From Planctomycetaceae bacterium (GTDB lineage: Bacteria > Planctomycetota > Planctomycetia > Pirellulales > Pirellulaceae), in NCBI GenBank assembly GCA_007695205.1, contig REEF01000485.1, positions 1-12,354 of the forward strand: DNA of 12,354 nt. The letters run 5' to 3'. Each line of letters begins with the position of its first letter. The stretch's first letter is position 1. This document shows positions 7,301-12,354 of the stretch, one piece after another. The translations under genes were made by a program, and so were the position numbers. Below the pieces are notes generated by a model that was given only the letters and a program-made list of their open reading frames with translations, was not told where the DNA came from and made no database searches.

Positions 7301-10300
7301 CAGACACGTTCCGTCGAGGTGCTGGTGGTGTTCGGGACAATCGGCATCCTTGTCGCGCTGCTATTGCCTGCCACGCAGTCGGCTCGCGAGGCTGCCCGGC
7401 GAACACAGTGCAACAACAATCTGAAACAGATCGGGCTGGCCCTGCACAACTACCACGACATCTACGGCGAGTTCCCACCGGCGGCGATCGGGCCGCAGCA
7501 CGTGCCTCGGGAGCGCCAGTTCAGTTGGCTGGTGGCGATCCTGCCTTTCCTCGAGCAGGCGGCGCTGCATGGCCTGTTGCGGCTGGATCTGCCTTGGGAC
7601 GACCCGCACAACGCCGAATTGCTGCGGGGCGTCGCGATCAGCACGCTGCGTTGTCCCAGTTCGCCGGGGCCTCTGGTCGAAGAAGACGGATTCGCCCGGA
7701 CCTCGTACGTCGCCGTCACGGGCGCCGACTGGACGCACGGCCCGGGCGAGGCGCGCGGGATCATCGGACTGGACAGGGGGCTGAGCCTGAAGGAAATCAC
7801 CGACGGTAGCAGCAATACGATCATGGTGGCCGAGGTCACCGACGGCGGCCGATGGTTTGCCGCTGGCGCTGGGACGGCGCGCCCGATCGACGCATGGATC
7901 GACAGAGCCCCGTGGAGTTCGCATCCTGGCGGCGGGCAAGTGGCGCTTGCCGACGGTGCGGTCCGATTCCTTTCCGACGATATCGAACCGGCGACGCTCC
8001 GCGCAATGGCCACCGCCCGAGGACGCGAGGGGTTGGTAGACGATGGCAGCGAGGCCCCGGCGGTTGCGGCACGTGCCGAACCCCCACCCGATGAACCCCC
8101 ACCCGCCGAAGCGGCGCCGGACCCGATGGCTGCGCCCGAGCCCGCAGAGCCCGCAGAGCCCGCAGTTGTACCGCCCGCTCCGGTCGCGGAACGGACGGTG
8201 CTGCCCGGCCGCGCGGGGCTGTCGCTGCGCGTGGCCCTGGAGAGCCCAGGCGAGCCGTCGATGCGGTTCCGCCACGAAGGCGGCGCGGGAGAACTGGTGC
8301 TGGGGATGCAGGATCGGCGCTTCGCCCAACGTCTGCAATGGACGATGGTTGCCCTCGTCTTGCTGGCCGCGTGGATCGGACGGCGCATGCCACGCCAGCG
8401 GCAATGGGCGGCCGTGCTGGTCGGGCTGATTGTGCCGATCGGTCTGGCCGGGCTGAGCCCGCCGGCCTGGACCCCGCTGCTGGACGGATTGCTGCTGGGC
8501 TCGCTGGCAGCCGGAGTTCTGTGGATGCTGCTGCTGTTCGTCGCTCGATTCCACGAATCGCTGGGACGCGGTGCTGGTGCATCGAGCGCCGTCGCCGTGA
8601 TCCTGGTACTGGCGCTGGGCGCGGACGCAGCAGAACCGGCGGAACAAGCCACGCAAGCAGCCGCCGACCGGCTCGGTCAACCGGACCTGACGTTGTACAT
8701 TCCCTACGACCCGGAAAGCGGAACACCGTTAGACAGCCAGCAGGCGTATCTGCTGGACGAGGACTTCCAGCGGCTCTGGAGCCAGGCGCATCCTGAACCG
8801 CTGGAGCAGACGTTGCCCGAGGTCGGGGCCATCGTCAGCCACGCCGAGTATTCGGGGCGGCTTCAAGACGACATCGCCCGCTTCGATGGCCGGCTGCTGA
8901 TCCATCATCTGGGCAGCGGCTGGGCGCGGGCCGCTCTGCCGCTGGGCGATGTCGCGCTGGAGTCGCTCGAAATCAACGGCCGCCCGGCGTCGCTGGACGA
9001 TGATGGCAAGGTGCCGGCTATCCTGCTGGACCAGCCCGGCCCGCATGTCGTGGACGTTCGCTTCAGCGTCCCGGTCAGCCGACTGGGAGCGACCGGCCGG
9101 ATGGTGCTGCCCCTGCGCCCTGTTCCGTCAGGCCGGCTGCTGTTCCAATTGCCACCGGGCGATCTGGACGTCCAGGTCACCGGTTCCGCTGGCGGCTGGC
9201 GACAAATCCCGCAGCCCGTCGCAGCCGACGATACCGAAACATCGGAATCGCCGGATCCGGAGACGCAGACGCCAACCGCGGCAGAGATCGGCGACATGGT
9301 CAGCGTACCGCTGGGGGAAATGGGCGATCTGGCCGTGTCTTGGCAGCCGCGGCTGGCCGAGGCGCGTGAAGGGCACCTGATGAGCGCCGATCAGATGTTG
9401 CATATCGGCGTACGCGATTCCGGCGTGCACTTCGGCAGCCACATCCATTACCGGATCCAGCAAGGAGCCGTTCATGAACTGCAGTTGCGGATCCCGCCGG
9501 ACATCGCGGTGCGGAGCGTCCAGGGGCGGGACGTTGCGGACTGGTCGATCGAGGCCGATGACGGCGGCACAGCAGCGTCGCGGCTTGTCGTCGCGCTGAA
9601 AACGGAACGGACCACCAGCACGGACCTGCATGTCGACGCGGTCCGCCGCGACGGCCAAACCACGGGAACGATCGAGATCGATACGATCGAGCCGTTGGGC
9701 GTTGCGCGGGAAACGGGCCGGATTGCGGTCCAGTGCTCGAGCCCGTTCCAGGTGCGAGTCGAGCGGGCGGACAACGTGGATCAGATCGATCGGGCCAGCG
9801 TCGAGCCACAGCATGCTGACGACGGCGATTTTGTGGCCGCGTACCGGTATACGTCGCGGCCGTGGAGTCTGCGGTTGCGGTCGGAGCGGCTGCAGCCACA
9901 GGTACAGGTGGATAGCCGCACCGCGGTCGCCGTCGGCCCGCGCCAAACATCTCTGCAGAGCCTGCTGAACGTGCAGGTCGCCGGAGCGCCTGTGCAATCG
10001 TTCGATCTGCAGTTGCCCGCGACGCTCAGGATCGGGGAGGTGGCGGTTCCGGAGCGCGCGGATTGGTTCGTCGACCACGACGAACAGGACCAGCAACTGA
10101 AAGTGACACTCAGGGAGCCCACGACCGGCAGTGTCGAAATAGCGATCCGCGGCGTGCTGGACCGCGATCGGGACCAGGAAGAAATGGCCATGCCCATGGT
10201 GACCGTGCACCGGGCACAATCCCAGCGCGGGCAATTGGCGGTTCAGTTGGACGATGACCTGGAAGCCGTCTTGATCGCCGATGGCGGTGCCAGCCCGATC

Positions 10301-12274
10301 GATCCGACCGAGCTGGACAGCGTGTTGCGTCCCGAGCCGGGTCGTCCGGTGAACTACGCGTTCCGCTACGAATCGCCGCCCAGCGACCTGCGGTTGCGGC
10401 TGAGTGCCGCCTCGTCCCGCGCAAGCGCCCAGGTCACCACGGTGGTCAGCGTGCGGGAAGGCGAGGTGGCGACGATCAGCCAGTTGGACTTCCAGATCCA
10501 GCAAGCGGGTCGCTGGCGGTTTCAAGTGGAAACGCCTGATTGGCTTGGTGAGGACATTCAGTGGAGCGGCGCACACATCCGGCAGATCCGGTCCCAGGCG
10601 GCCGATCAAGGACGCATCTGGGACATCGAGTTACAGCAACCCGTGCGAGAGCGCTATCGCCTGCGACTGATGCAGACGCTGCCACCCGCTGCCGACGGCA
10701 GCGTACCGGCCGCCATGGTCCGGCCGCTGGACGTGGAACGCTTGCAGAGCCACGTGGTGCTCGAAAACCTGACAGCCGACGAGGTGGCCGCCGTCACGAT
10801 GGACGGTGTTGCTCCGATCCCGGTCGCGGCCGTTCCCCAAGGGCTGGCCGAAACCGTGCGCCGACAGGCCGCCGCGGCGTACCGCGTTAATGGCGACGCG
10901 CCCGTCCTGGTGTGGCAGCGCCGAGTGCGGCAGCAGGAGGCGGGCTTGGAAGCCAGCATCATCCTGGCCGACCACACGACGGTGATCCACGCCGACGGCC
11001 ACTACCGGGCTAGGGCCATCTACAGGGTCCGCAATTCCACGCTGCAGTTTCTGGAACTGGAGCTTCCTGCCGGCAGCCAGATCTGGTCCGTCCAAATCGC
11101 CTATCAGCCCGTGCGCCCCGCCGAACTCCGGCGCGACGGTCGCACGGTCACGCTGCTCCCGCTTCAAAAGACCTCGGTCGGCGACTTCTCTTCCAAAGTT
11201 GTCGTCGTGTACTCCGGGTACCTCGGCGCGCCGCTGCACCACAGCAACCGGCTCGATCTGCCCGTTCCGCAGATCCTGAGCGACGTTCCCGTCGCACGCA
11301 CCCTGTGGAAAGTGCACGTGCCGCGCGAGTACCGGGTGAGTCTGCTGGGACGCGACAGCAATATGGAGCAGGTCGCCGCCGCCTACCAACAGGAAGAACG
11401 CAAGCTGTCGTTTTTGGACGAGGTGCGCGAGGTCGTTCAGGTGGCCGGCAGCAAAGGGGATTCGGCGGCTCGATCCAAAGCCCAATACAATATCAAGCAG
11501 TTAGGATCTGCCTTGCAGAGTTATGCCGAGCACAGCCGCGGGGTGGACGCCAGCAACGCGCCGGATGTCCGCAGGCAGGCCGAGCAGATCGAGGCAGAGA
11601 TCCGGCGGTTGGATCAATTGGAGCCAGAGATTCGGCGAGACGACGGCGATGCGGCCTACTATTTCGGCGATCCGCAAACGCCGCAGGCTCGCGACCCCGC
11701 GGTGGACCCGACGGAACATCAACGAGAGCAACTGCGGCAGCAAGCGGACGAACAATTGTTCCAACTGCAAACGGTACGGCCGGACGAGCCTGCGGAGCAG
11801 CAAGAGGCTGCCACAGAGCAGACGCCACCGCCGTCGGATACCGACGATCGGCGGCTGCAAAGCATCGCCCCGGAAGACCCGGCAGCGGCGCTGGGCGATT
11901 TGGGATTGGATATCGAATTGGCCGTTGTGGGAACGGAATATTATTTCCGCAAGGTGCATGGAGACCCGCGTTTGACGGTCCGCGTGCGCGACCGAACACT
12001 CGGCCGCTGGATCGGTGCCAGCGTCTGGGCCGTGCTCTGCCTGGCGATGGCCGTCGGCGCCATCGAGGGCCTGCGGCGTCCCAACGCGGCTGAACGAGTC
12101 CGCCAGCATTGGCCCTGGCTGGCCGCGGCCGCGGGCGCGATCTGGCTGTTCCTGCTGCCACTGGGCGGATTCGGCCTGTTGCTGCTGACGGCGGCACTCT
12201 GCGTGCTGATCCTACGCTGGCAACGAACGCCAGCGTCGACAGCCGACCAGTCGCAACGCGACGACATGCAATAG
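4343..12274 (+). CDS. Giant two-unit membrane protein B with embedded DUF1559 domain
   Basis: The product has 2643 residues, and each half resembles protein A. Residues 1-25 are a signal peptide. Unit 2: VYIP at 37-40, GW at 112-113, beta region, repeats starting near F401, Y586 and Y774, and a degenerate PREYR region at ~916-925 (TWYIEPPQG). Next come a helix at 964-981 and a pseudopilin-type helix plus DUF1559 domain (~991-1235), a Pro/Glu/Ala linker (~1240-1280) and three helices (~1333-1346, 1355-1371, 1382-1401). A signal-peptide-like helix (1411-1430) opens unit 3, which has LYIP at 1451-1454, GW at 1526-1527, repeats near Y1834, F2007 and Y2180, VPREYR at 2326-2331, a Glu/Arg/Gln-rich part and three C-terminal helices (~2556-2574, 2590-2606, 2607-2626). 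By the positive-inside pattern (RRMPRQRQ, RFHESLGR) the large beta parts and DUF1559 lie outside the membrane. No enzyme motif is visible. A role as an envelope or surface assembly is inference. The frame is intact throughout. Confidence 0.93.
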   Translation: MNRSNVFHCTRVFLLTCILASQASGDESQRPAWIRNVYIPADQVKVLFGSSSQGVLMPRDKILDLWQKARSETSPATAPVDAVVTQAAYEAELEAHELSVTGRIEIVKLAAGWQKIDLPLGGLAIESARLDGQPAWLGQRNDGSVFLLLETEGRFELELGMSVALVSTAGDLAATLKLPPVPASEMRIRLDEGKRLQLGETVLQADEIDDGRQVFRIAVGQRELVPLVVSELVAGGNRTPLVFVSSRSTGHIEPAGFRWEAVLDLDVYARAADSFELRLPGSVDIAGIEGPQLSRWTVQPLDDDTVAVELTFHEPFLGRRSVRLSALAPVSLGQPWNVPRIEVTGAAAHVGRVTLVPAPTLRVRVGDLSGIRAERLDDDVSAVSATAAAATAAVEPLVLAFWQQDFQLPLTITPRGRTVRASVATLVQAAWPGLMLRGSVTLSPRHAPLFDVELQVPGDWQVTSMHADGEPVEWETVRAPDGTDSGPLQTLRVDLAEPLHPEQSLQIVLAAVRDLDERSEQDSGYRELPLPEVRLVDADEVEGTLLIQVPPEVEMQVADLSDDLQPVAVDRSLDLSAHVTGTALQYRYQDEAHVRGRLLLRDRTAVVSAETLAFVRLDRSQLDMHHQVDLQIRHGKIRQIEFTLPATVGDRVQVATVDSAARVIEQRSRPVADEERTLWQVVLDQPVTGDLTLSVDLALPFAQLGTEPQTVATVDVPVLALQNISRQSGIVAMEAAGDQQITFEPDRLRQLDPAELPVPVAYAADQRVVAAWHYQRLPYRLAVSATHHQSVSGLNAICDEVVIISVAGHQGRTRHQARFWLRSDALQHVPLTLPATADLWSVLLDRDPIEVRQSNGVLMIPLPPGQAGGRANRELTLLYETQSPSSAANGFLGRWRPQTVRYRAPDMAVATLGTTWYIEPPQGANVVSTGGDFTPLTPTARPTLVTRLAETIAYHSTSNWGWKLGGLVVAAIFLGVFSLVFSSKSWQTRSVEVLVVFGTIGILVALLLPATQSAREAARRTQCNNNLKQIGLALHNYHDIYGEFPPAAIGPQHVPRERQFSWLVAILPFLEQAALHGLLRLDLPWDDPHNAELLRGVAISTLRCPSSPGPLVEEDGFARTSYVAVTGADWTHGPGEARGIIGLDRGLSLKEITDGSSNTIMVAEVTDGGRWFAAGAGTARPIDAWIDRAPWSSHPGGGQVALADGAVRFLSDDIEPATLRAMATARGREGLVDDGSEAPAVAARAEPPPDEPPPAEAAPDPMAAPEPAEPAEPAVVPPAPVAERTVLPGRAGLSLRVALESPGEPSMRFRHEGGAGELVLGMQDRRFAQRLQWTMVALVLLAAWIGRRMPRQRQWAAVLVGLIVPIGLAGLSPPAWTPLLDGLLLGSLAAGVLWMLLLFVARFHESLGRGAGASSAVAVILVLALGADAAEPAEQATQAAADRLGQPDLTLYIPYDPESGTPLDSQQAYLLDEDFQRLWSQAHPEPLEQTLPEVGAIVSHAEYSGRLQDDIARFDGRLLIHHLGSGWARAALPLGDVALESLEINGRPASLDDDGKVPAILLDQPGPHVVDVRFSVPVSRLGATGRMVLPLRPVPSGRLLFQLPPGDLDVQVTGSAGGWRQIPQPVAADDTETSESPDPETQTPTAAEIGDMVSVPLGEMGDLAVSWQPRLAEAREGHLMSADQMLHIGVRDSGVHFGSHIHYRIQQGAVHELQLRIPPDIAVRSVQGRDVADWSIEADDGGTAASRLVVALKTERTTSTDLHVDAVRRDGQTTGTIEIDTIEPLGVARETGRIAVQCSSPFQVRVERADNVDQIDRASVEPQHADDGDFVAAYRYTSRPWSLRLRSERLQPQVQVDSRTAVAVGPRQTSLQSLLNVQVAGAPVQSFDLQLPATLRIGEVAVPERADWFVDHDEQDQQLKVTLREPTTGSVEIAIRGVLDRDRDQEEMAMPMVTVHRAQSQRGQLAVQLDDDLEAVLIADGGASPIDPTELDSVLRPEPGRPVNYAFRYESPPSDLRLRLSAASSRASAQVTTVVSVREGEVATISQLDFQIQQAGRWRFQVETPDWLGEDIQWSGAHIRQIRSQAADQGRIWDIELQQPVRERYRLRLMQTLPPAADGSVPAAMVRPLDVERLQSHVVLENLTADEVAAVTMDGVAPIPVAAVPQGLAETVRRQAAAAYRVNGDAPVLVWQRRVRQQEAGLEASIILADHTTVIHADGHYRARAIYRVRNSTLQFLELELPAGSQIWSVQIAYQPVRPAELRRDGRTVTLLPLQKTSVGDFSSKVVVVYSGYLGAPLHHSNRLDLPVPQILSDVPVARTLWKVHVPREYRVSLLGRDSNMEQVAAAYQQEERKLSFLDEVREVVQVAGSKGDSAARSKAQYNIKQLGSALQSYAEHSRGVDASNAPDVRRQAEQIEAEIRRLDQLEPEIRRDDGDAAYYFGDPQTPQARDPAVDPTEHQREQLRQQADEQLFQLQTVRPDEPAEQQEAATEQTPPPSDTDDRRLQSIAPEDPAAALGDLGLDIELAVVGTEYYFRKVHGDPRLTVRVRDRTLGRWIGASVWAVLCLAMAVGAIEGLRRPNAAERVRQHWPWLAAAAGAIWLFLLPLGGFGLLLLTAALCVLILRWQRTPASTADQSQRDDMQ
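7232..8047 (+). other. DUF1559 pseudopilin-like domain inside protein B
   Basis: Residues 964-1235 of protein B. After a separate helix (964-981) and a short basic loop comes VEVLVVFGTIGILVALLLPA, closely matching the type IV pilin-like helix of planctomycete DUF1559 proteins, then an amphipathic part (REAARR..C, NLKQIGLALHNY). Later family hallmarks are SWLVAILPFLEQ, LRCPSSP, TDGSSNT (1153-1159) and the H-X9-DG motif (H1194, D1204, G1205). The usual G|FTLVE processing site is replaced by Q-T-R-S-V-E (987-992), so Glu5 is kept (E992) but the Gly, Phe, Thr and Leu positions are changed and prepilin peptidase should not cut. Free-standing family members start at this helix. Here it is internal and preceded by another helix, forming a hairpin that places the globular part outside. 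Confidence 0.9.
8078..8164 (+). repeat. Short direct repeats encoding a Pro/Glu/Ala linker
   Basis: GAACCCCCACCC occurs twice (8078-8089, 8093-8104), and three perfect 9-base units GAGCCCGCA run in tandem at 8138-8164, encoding Glu-Pro-Ala each. They lie in the flexible linker between the DUF1559 domain and the next membrane helices of protein B. All periods are multiples of three, so slippage here changes linker length without breaking the frame. Confidence 0.8.
8570..8632 (+). other. Internal signal-peptide-like segment at the unit 2/unit 3 join
   Basis: Residues 1410-1430 of protein B: a basic start (ESLGRG), a hydrophobic core (SSAVAVILVLALG) and a signal-peptidase-like ending (ADA|AEP). 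It comes right after the three membrane helices closing unit 2 and about 20 residues before the LYIP motif opening unit 3, the same spacing order as the true signal peptides of protein A and of unit 2. It can serve as an inside-to-outside anchor; if signal peptidase cuts it, protein B would split into two proteins. Cleavage is speculative. Confidence 0.6.
8693..12274 (+). other. Unit 3: C-terminal half of protein B
   Basis: Residues 1451-2643 repeat the plan of protein A. LYIP leads to GW after 75 residues (76 in A). The bridging region HYRIQQGAVHEL (from 1702) matches DYQILRGALDEL of A (from 294), and GVARETGRIAV matches GVARESGILAV of A. The three repeats start at Y1834, F2007 and Y2180, spaced exactly 173 residues. 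The distance from the last repeat to VPREYR is 146 residues, against 151 in A. Between VPREYR and the membrane lies extra sequence: a pseudopilin-like helix (2376-2394), a charged Glu/Arg/Gln-rich probable coiled coil (~2405-2490), and a hairpin (YYFRKVHGDPRL) that matches the pre-membrane hairpins of the other units. Confidence 0.8.
11468..11524 (+). other. Pseudopilin-like helix without its membrane segment
   Basis: Residues 2376-2394 of protein B contain NIKQLGSALQSY, matching NLKQIGLALHNY of the DUF1559 domain in unit 2 (residues 1026-1037) at 7 of 12 positions, including N, K, Q, G, A, L and Y. It lies between VPREYR and the closing helices, the same slot that holds the DUF1559 domain in unit 2. 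The hydrophobic helix that should precede it is absent and no H-X9-DG motif follows. It may be the remnant of a second DUF1559 domain; convergence over a short helix cannot be excluded. Confidence 0.45.
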
Positions 12275-12294
12275 CCACGGACGCGAGTCCGTGG
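12275..12294. repeat. Perfect inverted repeat at the operon end
   Basis: CCACGGAC and GTCCGTGG form a perfect 8-bp stem closed by the loop GCGA, a GNRA-type tetraloop. The repeat starts at the base after the stop codon of protein B. No T-run follows (the next bases are GACGGGCTTCGTTT), so it is not a classic intrinsic terminator. It could still stabilise or end the transcript, or be one copy of a dispersed palindromic repeat. Confidence 0.7.
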
Positions 12295-12311
12295 GACGGG
12301 CTTCGTTTAAC

Positions 12312-12330
12312 CGCGACCCAGCGGGGAGCG
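12312..12330. repeat. Second imperfect hairpin downstream of the operon
   Basis: CGCGACCC and GGGGAGCG can pair with three outer and three inner G-C pairs around tandem G-A mismatches, with loop AGC. Tandem G-A pairs of this order are often stable in RNA. It lies 17 bases after the first hairpin, so both may belong to one structured 3' element that continues past the window edge. Confidence 0.4.
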
Positions 12331-12354
12331 CCGGGCGTCGAGGCACAGTGAGTG

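Noticed and set aside
7361..8680. Minus-strand ORFs of about 400 codons opposite the DUF1559 region
   Set aside because: The plus strand encodes clear DUF1559 signatures here. The minus products are Arg/Pro/Ser-rich shadows.
9128..10609. Minus-strand ORF of 493 codons opposite unit 3
   Set aside because: It is His/Arg/Asp-rich with no recognisable domain, and it is antisense to the regular 173-residue repeats of protein B.

Overview
The window is high-GC DNA. It is dominated by two very large, co-directional, overlapping genes for exported membrane proteins, with a short stretch carrying a transposase remnant upstream. The best lineage guess is a planctomycete, probably Pirellulales-like. 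The main reason is a clear DUF1559 domain (SBP_bac_10, with its H-X9-DG motif), a family hugely expanded in Planctomycetota. Giant secreted proteins of unknown function and the type of transposase remnant agree with this. It is an inference from memory, not from a search.

Layout. Bases 73-270 (minus) hold the C-terminal ~65 codons of a transposase-like protein. Bases 470-718 (minus) hold a small, doubtful ORF. Bases 719-972 look like the leader of the main operon, with a weak promoter candidate and a good ribosome binding site. Bases 973-4356 (plus) encode protein A (1127 aa). Bases 4343-12274 (plus) encode protein B (2643 aa), which overlaps A by 14 bases and has its own AAGGAGG Shine-Dalgarno. 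Right after the stop of B come two hairpins.

The main observation is that A and B together hold three copies of one architecture. Each unit has a signal peptide, an N-terminal module starting with a [LVI]Y[IL]P motif and carrying a conserved GW about 75 residues later, a bridging beta region, three tandem beta repeats of about 175-190 residues, a VPREYR-type motif, a short pre-membrane hairpin and three transmembrane helices. Protein A is unit 1. Protein B is units 2 and 3 fused in frame, and the signal peptide of unit 3 survives as an internal hydrophobic segment. Unit 2 also carries a DUF1559 pseudopilin-like domain between its VPREYR-like motif and its final helices. There the prepilin peptidase cleavage site has been lost, while the H-X9-DG motif is kept. 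Unit 3 has a short pseudopilin-like helix in the equivalent place.

No enzymatic motif is visible. The two proteins are probably made together by translational coupling and probably act as a large envelope complex, most of it outside the cytoplasmic membrane. The function is unknown. All domain boundaries, membrane segments and homologies were judged by eye.
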